Origin: JACVRX01 sp963819885
GTDB taxonomy: Bacteria > Actinomycetota > Actinomycetes > Jiangellales > Jiangellaceae
Reading direction: 5' to 3'
Assembly: GCA_963819885.1 (NCBI GenBank)
Contig: CAWFXV010000013.1
Span: 1 to 64,000 of the forward strand
DNA length: 64,000 nt
The position numbers and the translations under genes are program-made. Every line of letters starts with the position of its first letter. Within the stretch, counting starts at the first letter, position 1. A model generated the notes under the pieces. The model ran no database searches. It worked only from the letters and a program-made list of their open reading frames with translations, and was not told where the DNA came from. This document shows, piece after piece, positions 25,769 through 35,349 of this stretch.

Positions 25769-26587
25769 ATGAGCACAGAGGTTGAGACGACGGGACGAAA
25801 CGCTGTGCTGGTGGAGGATGCAGCGCAGATCAGGGTGATGGGTCAGCCCATTCTGGAGGCCCTGCCCTCCCGCCTGGCGCCGTACGCAGTGGTGGATCCA
25901 TTCATCCTCGTCCACGAAGGTCGCGTCCGGCTGGCGGATGTCGCGAATATCGACACCAGGCATCCGCATCGAGGGTTCGACAACCTGTGGTACCTGCTCG
26001 AGGGGTCGGTCAGCACGGGTCACAGCACCGGGCCTGGTGGCGCCATGGAACGGGCGCGGTTGTCCGAGGGCGCGTTGTTGGCGCTCAGGACGGGACGAGG
26101 CGTGTGGCACGCCGAGGCGATCGGGGCGGATGAGCGTGAGGAGGGCGAACCCGATGCTGAGTTCCGGGGGGTGTTGTTCTGGGTGAATCTGGCCCGTAAG
26201 GACAAGCAGGTGGATCCAAGTGCGCAGGTGGTGCAGCCAGCGCAGATCCCGGTGCGGTACGAGGGCGATGCCACCGTTCGTGTCCTGGTCGGCGAGGGCT
26301 CTCCGGTGCGGCTGGGAACGCGGGCGCTGATCCTTGATGTCGAATTGCCCACCGGCGGGCAGGTCACCCTTCCGGTGCCGCCCGGGTTCCAGGGCTTCGC
26401 CTACGTGCTCGACGGCGAGGCCACCTTTGGGGCCAATCGCCGTCTGGCAAAGCCGCCGCAGCTGGTCGTACTGGGTCCCGGAGCGGAGTTCGCGGTGTCC
26501 GAGGCCGTCGCTGGCACTCGATTCTTGCTCATGGCCGGGCAGCCGTACGGGGAAGTCCCGGTGTTCAACGGGCCGTTCGTTGACTAG
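25769..26587 (+). CDS. Pirin family protein
   Basis: A 272-residue bicupin. The N-terminal cupin has HPHRGFDNLWYLLEGSV and later GRGVWHAEAIG, giving the His/His/Glu metal site of pirins, though the third ligand region (GHSTGPGGAMER) is less typical. The C-terminal cupin includes LILDVELPTGGQVTLPVPPG. Pirins are iron-binding and variously act as quercetinases or as regulatory partners. ATG 25769 is preceded by AAGGGAGA. It is divergent from a TetR gene and followed after 52 bp by an SRPBCC gene. Confidence 0.85.
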   Translation: MSTEVETTGRNAVLVEDAAQIRVMGQPILEALPSRLAPYAVVDPFILVHEGRVRLADVANIDTRHPHRGFDNLWYLLEGSVSTGHSTGPGGAMERARLSEGALLALRTGRGVWHAEAIGADEREEGEPDAEFRGVLFWVNLARKDKQVDPSAQVVQPAQIPVRYEGDATVRVLVGEGSPVRLGTRALILDVELPTGGQVTLPVPPGFQGFAYVLDGEATFGANRRLAKPPQLVVLGPGAEFAVSEAVAGTRFLLMAGQPYGEVPVFNGPFVD

Positions 26588-26639
26588 CTCTCCATGGGGT
26601 TTGGCCGGAGTTCGCCGGTTCGAGGAAGGAAGTGAAGCG

Positions 26640-27131
26640 ATGCGCCGGATCGTCGACAACCTCACGCCGCCGGGTCGGCTTGTCGGCGGGCTACGCTTCG
26701 GCACCGTGAGGGCGGACATCACCGAACGTGTAGGTGCCGCACCTGGGCGTGTGTGGGCGATTCTCGCCGACGTGGAGAACTGGCCGACCTGGACGCCGTC
26801 GGTGAGTTCGGTCACTCGGCTCGACGCCGGCCCACTTCGGGTTGGCTCCCGGGTCAGGATCAAGCAGCCGCGATTACCCGTGACTACCTGGACGGTGACG
26901 GAGTTGTCTGCGGGCGAGTCCTTTAGCTGGGTTGCAGCTGGGCCTGGCTTCCGGACTACCGCAAGTCACCGCGTTCAGCCAGGGGACCCGGGCTCGGTCG
27001 TCACGCTGGCGCTCGACCAAGAGGGCCTGATCGGCCGAATGATTGGCCGGCTGATTTCTGGCCTCACGAATAGGTACCTGAATATGGAGGCGAACGGGCT
27101 GAGAAACCAGGCCGAGCGGCCGAGCTCATAA
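26640..27131 (+). CDS. SRPBCC (START/Bet v1-fold) protein
   Basis: A 163-residue protein with the pattern ITERVGAAPGRVWAILADVE, NWPTWTPSVSSVTRLD, VGSRVRIKQPRLPVTTWTVT and SFSWVAAGPGF of polyketide-cyclase-like SRPBCC proteins, which bind hydrophobic ligands in a deep pocket. GAGGAAGGA lies before ATG 26640; a later GTG (VRADITE) would also give a full domain. It is probably co-transcribed with pirin under TetR control. Confidence 0.75.
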   Translation: MRRIVDNLTPPGRLVGGLRFGTVRADITERVGAAPGRVWAILADVENWPTWTPSVSSVTRLDAGPLRVGSRVRIKQPRLPVTTWTVTELSAGESFSWVAAGPGFRTTASHRVQPGDPGSVVTLALDQEGLIGRMIGRLISGLTNRYLNMEANGLRNQAERPSS

Positions 27132-27560
27132 CGGGTCGAGCAGGCTGCTGAGAGCACCGGGCTGATCAGATCTGGCTCGTGGCGCGAGATCGCCCAGGAC
27201 CAGGTCAACCGGTTCGCCGACGCAACCGCTGAGCTGGGGCGGCACGACGCCGCGTCTGACTGTTCGAGCTGGAGCAGGAGCTTTCGGAGTGTGCGGTCGA
27301 GCGTGCGGCGCTCGGCCGCGGCGCGTGAGTTCCCCTGCGGTCGTTCGGGTCGGCACGTCGCTCGATCAGCCCGGCAGCCACCATCCGGTCGAGCCGCTTT
27401 GTCATGCCGCTCGAGGAGAGCAGCGTGGCGCCGGAGTTTGGTGGGGGTTGAGCTCGTACCGGACACCTGCTCTGCGCAGCGCGGCAAGGAGGTCGAACCA
27501 GCCTGGTTCGCCACCATCTGGGTCGGCGCTGCGGACGGCAGCTGCGTTTCCCGGGCGGGG
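27126..27560 (-). pseudogene. MarR family regulator, decayed
   Basis: Peptides in different minus-strand frames make up a MarR protein: GWFDLLAALRRAGVRYELNP, then MTKRLDRMVAAGLIERRADP and NDRRGTHA (recognition helix and wing), then RTLRKLLLQLEQ. At least three frame changes are needed, so it cannot be made as one protein. It converges on the SRPBCC gene, with ends touching at 27126-27131. Confidence 0.7.
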
Positions 27561-27789
27561 GAGCGTAGGCCAGCTGGGTAATCGTCGAGGCAACACGATG
27601 CGTCCATGGCTGGGCGGCCGGCGCTGCCGCTTCCCACGATCACGCATTCGAAGATGCCGTCCGCGTCCTCGCGGCACCTCGATCTCGACCGGCGCTCAGC
27701 TGCGCACACCCGCCGGGCCAACGCCACGATCCACGTGCGCCCGTGAGGCCCCCGGCGACCTCACGAGTCCGGGACGACGAGCAGCGGCG

Positions 27790-27945
27790 TGGCATGGTTC
27801 GTGGCATGAAATGACGTCGACCATGGTCTACTGATTGGGCTAAAGGGGACGGCAGAGAGAACATAGTCGCAGGTAGAGGCCACAGTGGCCGCGATGCTGC
27901 GTCCTTAAAATCCGCCCAGTGTGGGTTCGACCCCCACCGGGGGCA
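27790..27945 (+). repeat. Composite attachment-like repeat, copy 2, with tRNA 3'-half-like sequence
   Basis: Same order and orientation as copy 1 at 9.75 kb: double box GTGGCATGGTTCGTGGCAT at 27790-27808 extended to about 27830, a 42-bp box at 27865-27906 matching copy 1 at about 40 of 42 bases, then a tRNA-like 3' half with a perfect T-stem GTGGG/CCCAC around TTCGACC (27921-27937) and acceptor strand CGGGGGC plus A (27938-27945). No matching 5' acceptor strand is found, so this is not a full tRNA gene. With copy 1 it brackets about 18 kb. Confidence 0.6.
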
Positions 27946-27995
27946 CTGTCCCGAACTGCGGGTATGCCGACTAGATGATGGCACTTCGAACCGGT

Positions 27996-28014
27996 GTGGC
28001 ATGGTTCGTGGCAT
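27996..28014 (+). repeat. Third copy of the TGGCATG double box
   Basis: GTGGCATGGTTCGTGGCAT occurs again 51 bp after the tRNA-like block of copy 2, but the sequence after it is different. Spaced direct copies of a short box beside a tRNA-like end suit recombinase arm-binding sites. Confidence 0.5.
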
Positions 28015-28134
28015 CAACGTCGTTCACACGCGTGGCAAGGGCGACGGCCAGCACGCAGAGGGAGGGCTGGCACAGGTATGGGCCTTAGTCGTCGCTTCGG
28101 TGATCGAGCAGTTCCGCACCCGTGGGCGCCACCT

Positions 28135-28599
28135 TTAGGGAAGCGTCACCCGAAGCGACTCTTTGTTCTGCATCCGTGTGTAGTCACCGGTTCCGTAGTG
28201 CCAGGCGACGACCTTGTCCGGGACGAGGCGTAGCACGACTCGATCCGGTTCTTTCAGTGCGCCGGCGAGCCATCGCTTCCCTTCGGCCACGTCATAGCGA
28301 GTGGCGATTCGCTCCAGCCACGTCCTGGTGTCCTGTTCCCACACCTCGGGCCGCCCGTATGCGATCACCGCTCGGTACGGTCGATCCTCGTTCGCGATCG
28401 ACACCGCTACTGGTGATCCGTTGGCGAGGTCGGCTCCGGTGCGGCGTGCCTTTAGCCGCGTCGTGAACCAGAAAGCACCATCCGCATAGCAGAACCAGAC
28501 GGGTCTGACCCGCGGCGTGCCATCCGGGCCGGTCGTCGCGAAATGGGCGAGGTGCGTTTCCTGCAGGAAGGCCGCCAGTTCTCCGCCTACCAATGGCAT
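28135..28599 (-). CDS. Pyridoxamine 5'-phosphate oxidase-like (split-barrel FMN/F420) protein
   Basis: A 154-residue protein of the PPOX class: LAHFATTGPDGTPRVRPVWF, GAFWFTTRLKARRTGADL, PVAVSIANEDRPYRAVIAYG and a final VVLRLVPDKVVAWHYG. Actinobacterial members of this class often use F420 or FMN to reduce or oxidise small molecules, and some bind heme or biliverdin; the cofactor cannot be told here. ATG 28599 starts at MPLVGGELAAF; a longer frame lacks support. Confidence 0.75.
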   Translation of the reverse strand: MPLVGGELAAFLQETHLAHFATTGPDGTPRVRPVWFCYADGAFWFTTRLKARRTGADLANGSPVAVSIANEDRPYRAVIAYGRPEVWEQDTRTWLERIATRYDVAEGKRWLAGALKEPDRVVLRLVPDKVVAWHYGTGDYTRMQNKESLRVTLP

Positions 28600-28733
28600 G
28601 GCCGTACCTCCTCTCAGCCAACGTCCATGGTCCGGGTAGGAGCGTCGCCAGCTTGCCACGCCTCTCGTCCAGCCGGCAGCGGTGGCGAGAAGATGCGCTG
28701 GCCACGAAGCAGGTCGGCGAGAGGAAGGTACCT

Positions 28734-28925
28734 ATGCCGATCTACATGGACCGCCACTACGTCGAAGGGGCGACCGCGCATGCGGTCGCCGTCGCACATA
28801 GCGCTGAGCTCGCTGGCCAGGACAGGTATCGCGTGAGGTTCTTGACCAGCAGGGTCGGATGCCTCGCACCTGCAACCATCCTCTTGATGGCTTGTCGTGG
28901 GCGGGCTTCGCCCAGCCACAGGTAG
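28734..28925 (+). pseudogene. DUF4242 (nickel-binding-like) protein, truncated
   Basis: ATG 28734 follows GAGGAAGG and gives MPIYMDRHYVEGATAHAVAV, AHSAELAGQDRYRVRFL, the start of the DUF4242 family (usually about 85-90 residues with a second half around FCLVEAP and HREAHGL). After residue 45 the sequence departs from the family and runs to a stop at 28925. The second half is either lost or scrambled by frameshifts. It is divergent from the PPOX-like gene. Confidence 0.55.
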
Positions 28926-29012
28926 CGCTCTTCGGTGTGGGTAGTCCTGTTCAGCGTGGCTGTTGCCCGTGCATGAGCTTGTGCCTGAGAAGCGCTCTTC
29001 GGTCCCGACGGA

Positions 29013-29744
29013 TCATGCCTCGACGAGCTGCTGACCGCCGTCGATGTCGAAGGTGGCGCCGGTGACGGCGGTGTTCGTCATGAGATGGACGGCGAGCGCG
29101 GCGATGTCGGCCGGGGCGATGACGCGGCCTGTCGGGAGGTTGGTCCGGAGCTGCACGAGTCGCGCCTCGAGTTGATCTCCGAGAACCGCCTCCGATAGGG
29201 GCGTGTCGACGAAGCCGGCCGCGATCAGGTTCACGCGGATGGGCGCGAGTTCACGCGCGAGGTGCTTGGTCATGGCCGAGAGGGCAGCCGTGAGTGCTGT
29301 GCTGAACGCCTGTCCCACCGCGGAGTGGCCACCGTCGAGGCACCCGGTGAAGAGCAGCGTCCCGCCTGGACGGACCCTGTCGGCGGCCTCGCGCGCGACC
29401 TGCAGCGGCAGAACGAGATGGGTATCGACTTCGCGACGTGCCGCTTCGACGTCGAACCCGGCCAGCGGCGCGGCGGGGGGGCCGGGACCGGTCAGCAACA
29501 CGTGGTCGATCGGTGTCGGTAGCTGGTGGAAGAACCTTCCCAGTCGGTCGAAGTCGGTGGCGTCGAAGGCGGCGATGCTGGCTTCTAGCTCCAGGCCGAC
29601 ACGGTGGACGCGCTCCGGGTCGCGGGCAGTCAGGATCACCTCGGCTCCATCGGCGCGGGCTCGCCGCGCGGTCTCGAGGCCGATGCCCGAGCTGCCGCCG
29701 ATCACGAGGATCGTCTGACCGGCGAGTTGCGGTTCGCCACTCAT
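29013..29744 (-). CDS. SDR family oxidoreductase, atypical active site
   Basis: A 243-residue short-chain dehydrogenase: nucleotide-binding ILVIGGSSGIGLETARRARA at the start, an Asp for NAD(P) selection (FDATD), HVLLTGPG in place of the usual NNAG, and IRVNLIAAGFVDTPLSEAVL plus a closing ATFDIDGGQQLVE. The usual YxxxK helix reads QAFSTALTAALSAMTKHLAR, where Tyr is not in the expected place; catalysis may be altered. ATG 29744 was chosen since it begins six or seven residues before the first strand. It is divergent from the LuxR-type regulator. Confidence 0.8.
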   Translation of the reverse strand: MSGEPQLAGQTILVIGGSSGIGLETARRARADGAEVILTARDPERVHRVGLELEASIAAFDATDFDRLGRFFHQLPTPIDHVLLTGPGPPAAPLAGFDVEAARREVDTHLVLPLQVAREAADRVRPGGTLLFTGCLDGGHSAVGQAFSTALTAALSAMTKHLARELAPIRVNLIAAGFVDTPLSEAVLGDQLEARLVQLRTNLPTGRVIAPADIAALAVHLMTNTAVTGATFDIDGGQQLVEA

Positions 29745-29899
29745 GTCGGCCAGCGTGCGGCTCGGGCCCCGGGGTCGCACCAGTGGGACTCCCTGGTCCG
29801 TCCCCGCAGGAGCCTGCGAACGGATGGCCATACGTCCCGCGAGCGTCAGGTGTAGGGTCTCGCCGAAAGAGCTCCCGCACGTGAGGGGGCAGGCCGGTC

Positions 29900-32655
29900 A
29901 TGAGACTCCTGGGTCGTCGGGTTGAGTGTGAGGCGCTCGACCGGCTCCTGGCCGATGCGGTCGCTGGCACCAGCCGAGTCCTCGTGCTCCGAGGCGAGGC
30001 TGGCGTCGGTAAAACCGCGCTCCTCGGCTACCTGAGCGACCGCGCGGAGACGTCGGGCTCCCGTATCGCCCAGGCGGCGGGCGTTGAGTCCGAGATGGAG
30101 CTCGCCTACGGCAGCCTGCATCAACTCTGCGTGACGATGCTCGATCACCTTGAACGGCTTCCCGTCCCGCAGCGCGCCGCGCTCGAGACGGTCTTCGGAC
30201 TGAGCGAAGGCCCGGCTCCCGACCCGTTCCTGGTCGGGCTGGCCACGCTGACGCTCTTCGCCGAATCTATCCGAGGACCAGCCACTCGTCTGCATCGTCG
30301 ACGACTCGCAGTGGCTCGACCAGGCATCCGCACGGATCCTTGCCTTCGTCGCCCGGCGCCTCCTCGCCGAGCGGGTCGCGATCGTATGCGGCGCGCGGAC
30401 GGGGCTCGGCGACAGCGTCATGGCGGGGCTCCCTGATCTCCTCGTCGGCGCACTCAACGATCGCGACGCACGTGCCCTGCTGCTCGAGAACCTGATCGGC
30501 CCGTTGGATGCGGCCGTCTGTGACCAGATCGTCGCCGAGAGCCACGGCAACCCGCTCGCGCTCCTCGAGTTCCCGCGAACGTGGAACGCCGCCGAGCTCG
30601 CCGGCGGCTTCGGTTTCCCCGAGAGCCATCCGATCGCCAGCAAGATCGAAGAGGGCTTCGTGCGGCGCCTCCATCGGCTCCCATCCGACACACAACTCCT
30701 CGTCCTCGTCGCGACGGCCGAGCCGCTCGGCGACCCTGTCCTGCTTTACACCGCTGCGAGGTACCTCGAGATCGACACGACGGCGGTGGACGCGGCGGTG
30801 GACGCAGGGCTGCTCACGATCGCAAGGCGCGTCGAGTTCGCGCACCCACTCGTCCGTTCGTCCGCCTACCGCTCAGCGGCGGCGCAGGATCGCCACCGCG
30901 TCCACCGGGCCCTCGCCGATGCCACCGACGCCGAGATCGACCCGGACCGACGCGCCTGGCACCGAGCGCGCGCCACACCGGGGCCCGACGAGGACGTTGC
31001 CGTCGAGCTGGAGCTGTCCGCGGGCCGGGCGCAGGCTCGCGGTGGGGTCGCTGCTGCCGCCGCATTCCTGCAGCGCGCGGTCGAGCTGACCCCGGACCGA
31101 GCTCGTCGTGCGGAGCGGGCGCTTGCGGCCGCGGAGGCGACGTTCCAAGCCGGAGCGTTCGACGCAGCGCTCCAGCTGGCTGCCACGGCCGAGACCGGAC
31201 CGCTGGACGGATTCCAGCGCGCCCGCATCGATCTCTTGCGCGGCCACGCCGGGATCGTCATGAGCTACGGGAACGATGCCGCCCCGCTGCTCTTGCAAGC
31301 TGCGAGGGGGCTCGAACCGTTCGATCTCGAACTCGCTCGCGGGGCCTACCTGACCGCGTACGGTTCTGCGGTGTCCGCCGCGCATCTCGGGGAGGCCGCC
31401 GTCTTCCTCGACATCTGCCGAGCCATCGAAGACCTTCCTCCGCCCCAGGGAGCCCCGGATCCCAAGAGCCTGCTGCTGGAAGGGCTCGCACGGATGCACA
31501 CCGACGGACGCGCCGTTGCGACACCGATCTTGCAGCGGGCAGCGAACGCGGTCGCACAGATGCCCGAAGAGGACGTCCTGCGGTGGGGGTGGACAACCCC
31601 CGATGGCCAGCCAGGTGACCTGGGACTCCGAGGGCACGAGCGCGATCTTCGAGCGCCAGGCCCAAATCGTTCGAGGCGCCGGGGCGCTTGCGGAGCTGCC
31701 GCAATATCTCTCCGCTTTGGCGTTGGACAAGGTGTGGAATGGAGACCTGACGGGCGCCAGACTTCTCATTGCGGAGAGCGACGTCGTGGCGGCGGTGACC
31801 GGTAGCCAGCTCCCTCCGTTCGCGGCGCTCAGGCTCTTGTCGATGGAAGGGAGGGAAGCCGACGCGTTGGAGCTGATCGCTGCCACGATCGAACAAGGCA
31901 CCGCTCGGGGGCAGGGGCTGGCGGTGAGGGTGGCTCAGTGGGCGGCCGCGGTCCTCTGCAACGGCCTCGGCCGCTACGGCGAGGCGTTGGCGGCAGCGCG
32001 GCAGGTGACGGCGAACGACATCGATCCATATCCACAGATGTGGGTGCTGCCCGAGCTCGTCGAGGCGGCAGCACGCGTGGGCGAGAACGACGTGGCGCGC
32101 AACGCGCTCGACCGACTGGTGGAGATGACGCAGCCGGCTGGGACGGACTGGGGGCTTGGCACTGAGGCGCGTTCGCGGGCGGTGCTGAGCGACGGCGAGA
32201 ACGCAGATCTCCTCTATCGCGAGGCAATCGAGCGGTTCGGCCGGACCGGGCTACGTCCCGAGCTCGCTCGCGGGCATCTGCTCTACGGGGAGTGGCTGCG
32301 GCGCGAGGCGCGCCGTAGCGGCGCGCGCGAGCAGCTTCGTACGGCCCACCAGATGTTCGCCGCTTTTGGAATGGAGGCGTTTGCCGAGCGCGCCCGCCGC
32401 GAACTGGTCGCGACGGGGGAGAAGGTGCGCAAGCGCAGCCCCGAGACCCGCACCGAGCTCACGCCGCAGGAGGAGCAGATCGCCCGGCTGGCGCGGGACG
32501 GCCTGACGAATCCGGAGATCGGCGCGCAGCTGTTCATCAGCGCGCGCACGGTGGAGTGGCACCTGCGGAAGGTCTTCGCGAAGCTCGGTGTCAGCTCCCG
32601 CAGGCAGCTTCGAACAGCACTGCGTGACGACAGCCCGCTCGTCGGAAGAACCTGA
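29900..32655 (+). pseudogene. LuxR family ATPase regulator (LAL type), two frameshifts
   Basis: About 915 residues in total. Frame 1 (29900-about 30265): MRLLGRRVECEALDRLLADA, Walker A RGEAGVGKTALL. Frame 2 (about 30265-31595): CIVDDSQWLDQASARILAF (Walker B region), GALNDRDARALL, then helical repeats. Frame 3 (about 31600-32655): DSEGTSAIFERQAQIVRGAG and a C-terminal LuxR domain, LTPQEEQIARLARDGLTNPE, ISARTVEWHLRKVFAKLGV. Both changes have the same direction (+1), and all domains are otherwise intact. Either recently inactivated or affected by base-calling errors. If whole, it is a large ATP-dependent activator; the divergent SDR gene is a plausible target. Confidence 0.8.
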
Positions 32656-32820
32656 CGTGGCGCCCGCCGCAGCGATGAGGCCATGAGCCCCTAGCGATAC
32701 GTCTGCCCATTCCCGGGCGGTCGTAGGTCTCAGACCAGGGACTAGCCCAGGGAGTTCCACGGGTTCGACGTCCACACGCGGCGAGCACGCTTCGTGCGTC
32801 ACCAACCGAGGGAGGCGCAC

Positions 32821-34449
32821 ATGTCGGTTACCACCGCGAGCACAATCCGCGTCCGGCATCACCCGGTCGCCGCGTTCATTACGGCGATGGCCGCGATCAC
32901 GATCGCGGCGGTGGGCACCACCACCCCCGTCGCCGCGTCAGCCGACCCCAGTAGGCCGGTCGTCGTCGTCGAGGGTGGTGCCGTTCGTGGCGTGGCCGTG
33001 TCGGGCGGCTTCGCGTTCCGCGGGCTGCCGTACGCCGCTCCGCCCACCGGGCCTCTCCGGTGGCGGGCCCCGCGGCCTCCAGCCCACTGGAACGGCGTGC
33101 GCGACGCCAGCGCGTTTGCTCCCAGCTGTCCGCAATCGGCGAGCTTCAACCTGTTCTTCCCTCCGGGCCCGATCGACGAGGACTGCTTGTACCTCAACGT
33201 TTCGACGCCGACGCTTCGTAGCAATGCCGCTCTTCCCGTGCTCGTGTGGATCCACGGGGGCGGCCTCACGCAGGACGCCGCACGCAACTACGACGGCACC
33301 GAGCTCGCTGCCGACGGCGCCGTGGTGGTAACGATCAACTACCGGCTCGGCGCCCTGGGCTTCCTTTCGCATCCGTCGCTGGCATCATCGCGAGACGGCG
33401 CTTCGGGCAACTACGGGCTGATGGATCAACAGGCAGCCCTGCGCTGGGTGAAAGAGAACATCGCACGGTTCGGCGGCGACCCGCACAAGGTCGCGATCGC
33501 GGGCCAATCCGCTGGCGGCCTGTCTGTCCTTACCCATCTCGTCTCGCGTGGTTCTCGAGGGCTCTTCCAGCGGGCGATCGTGCAGAGCGGAGCCTTCGCG
33601 CTGACGCAGCTGCCACTCGCAGCCGCCGAGGCCTTCGGCGAGAGCTTCGCGACCGCGGTGGGGTGCCCGGGTCAGACCGCGGCATGTCTGCGCAGCGTGT
33701 CGGTCGAGGACCTCGTCAGGTTCTTCCCCGGGGCCGCGATCCCCGGCGTCGTCGACGGCAGGGTCCTTACGGAATCGATCGGGGCGGCGCTCGCCGCGGG
33801 GCGGTTCACGCGCGTCCCGATCCTCAACGGGAGCAACCACGACGAGGAGCGGCTCTTCCTCGACGGCCTCGGGTTCGTGGTCAGCGGCGGCACGTTTGTT
33901 GGGCCGCTCCCGGAGGTCACGTCGGCCAACTACCAGCAGGTGATCGCCTCGGCCCTTGGCGTGTCGGACGCACGGGCTGCGGCGATCGCGGCGGAGTACC
34001 CGCTCGACACGTTCCCGACGCCGTCCGCGGCCTTCAGCGCGCTGGTCGGGGACGCCAACTTCGCGTGCACGGCGCTGCAGCTCGATCGCTGGACCTCCGC
34101 GCGGGCGCCGACGTTCGCGTACGAGTTCAACGACGACGCCGCGCCCCAGCGCTACGCGCCGCCCGGCGCGGTGGCGCCCGTGGCGACGCACTCGTCCGAG
34201 CTCCAGTACCTGTTCGACCTGCCGAACGCACCGGTCCCGGGGGCGCTCGACGCCGACCAGGAGGCACTCTCCGCCAGCATGCGAGCGGCCTGGATGGCCT
34301 TCGCGGCCAACGGCGACCCGTCGACCGCAGCGGTTCGCTGGCCGTCGGTCGACGACGGCGCCCATGTGATGTCGCTCGTGGCGCCGCAGCCGCAGGTCGA
34401 GACGGACTTCGTCGCGAGGCATCACTGCTCCTTCTGGCTGACCGGATAG
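32821..34449 (+). CDS. Secreted carboxylesterase (type B esterase family)
   Basis: A 542-residue enzyme with an N-terminal export signal (hydrophobic AAFITAMAAITIAAVGTTTP, cleavage near VAASA-DP). Type B signature parts are visible: FRGLPYAAPPTGPLRW, EDCLYLNVSTP, VLVWIHGGGLTQD (oxyanion hole), nucleophile elbow AIAGQSAGGLSVL, an acidic residue in NGSNHDEERLF and His in ATHSSELQYLFDLP. GAGGGAGG precedes ATG 32821. It likely hydrolyses carboxylic esters outside the cell and may work with the nearby epoxide hydrolases on xenobiotic or lipid substrates. Confidence 0.85.
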   Translation: MSVTTASTIRVRHHPVAAFITAMAAITIAAVGTTTPVAASADPSRPVVVVEGGAVRGVAVSGGFAFRGLPYAAPPTGPLRWRAPRPPAHWNGVRDASAFAPSCPQSASFNLFFPPGPIDEDCLYLNVSTPTLRSNAALPVLVWIHGGGLTQDAARNYDGTELAADGAVVVTINYRLGALGFLSHPSLASSRDGASGNYGLMDQQAALRWVKENIARFGGDPHKVAIAGQSAGGLSVLTHLVSRGSRGLFQRAIVQSGAFALTQLPLAAAEAFGESFATAVGCPGQTAACLRSVSVEDLVRFFPGAAIPGVVDGRVLTESIGAALAAGRFTRVPILNGSNHDEERLFLDGLGFVVSGGTFVGPLPEVTSANYQQVIASALGVSDARAAAIAAEYPLDTFPTPSAAFSALVGDANFACTALQLDRWTSARAPTFAYEFNDDAAPQRYAPPGAVAPVATHSSELQYLFDLPNAPVPGALDADQEALSASMRAAWMAFAANGDPSTAAVRWPSVDDGAHVMSLVAPQPQVETDFVARHHCSFWLTG

Positions 34450-34566
34450 CAACGTCACGCGATCGAGCTGACGGCCATGGTGCAACCAGAAGCTGAAGCG
34501 ATCGACGTGATCACGACAACTGAGCAGAAGGTCCGGAACCAATCTCTCGATTCAAGGAGGAGTCCG

Positions 34567-35266
34567 ATGAAGGAAACGACGTTCGACCGAGTGTTCCGCA
34601 GTAGCGGCATCCTCTTCGCCGTGCTGTTCGTCGTTTCGTACCTGATCCGCGGCGCACAGCCGGAGATGGGAGTTTCGGCCGACACGCTCGCCTCGTTCTA
34701 CGTTGACGACCGCGGACGCGTCCTGATCGGGACGTTCCTGCTGGCCTTCAACCTTCTGAACCTCCTCTGGTTCGCCGCTGCATTCTCGAGGGATCTCCGA
34801 GATGCCGGGCAGGGGATCTGGGCGTCGGCCGCGACGGCCGCCAGCGCCGTTCTCGGCGGCGTCTTCCTGGTCGTCCTCGCGGCGAGCGCCGCCGCCGCCT
34901 ACTCCGGCCAGGGGAACGAGACGCTCCATGTCGACACTGAACGACCTCGCGGGGGCAGGCAGCGTGTTGATCTGGCTCCCGGTCGCGATGCTGATCATGG
35001 CCGGCTCGTTCGGGTTGCGGCAGGCGAAGGCGATCTCGAACGCGGTGTTCGCGGTCGGAGTCGCTGTCGTGGTGCTCGGCGTCGCGGGCGGAACGACGTG
35101 GGCGAGCGATGGGATCTGGGCACCGGATGGCATCTACGCGCGGATCATCCTGCCGATCATCGCTCTCGTGTGGATCGCGGTCCTCAGCGCGATCCTCACC
35201 TCGCGCGCTCCATCGCCGGTCCCGATCCCCGAGTCGGCGGCGGCGACGCCGGCAGCGGGCCTCTAG
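34567..35266 (+). pseudogene. DUF4386-like polytopic membrane protein, frameshifted
   Basis: The first frame gives MKETTFDRVFRSSGILFAVL, VSYLIRGAQPEMG, and hydrophobic segments TFLLAFNLLNLLWFAAAF and AVLGGVFLVVLAASAAAAY. The sense then shifts near 34930 to a frame with LAGAGSVLIWLPVAMLIMAG, VFAVGVAVVVLGVAGG and IILPIIALVWIAVLSAILTS, ending at 35266. About 230 residues and at least five membrane helices in total. GGAGGA precedes ATG 34567. Because of the shift, the first frame runs on into the next gene and should not be read as a fusion. Confidence 0.65.
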
Positions 35267-35349
35267 TCCCAGGGAGGGGAGCCCGGGCGCCGCCCCCGGG
35301 CTCCGCGGAGGTGGTCCGTCATGACGGTTCCAGGAGAAGGAGGAGACCA

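Noticed and set aside
27865..27945. A complete tRNA gene
   Set aside because: Only the T-arm and 3' acceptor strand fold; no 5' acceptor strand and the anticodon stem does not pair fully.
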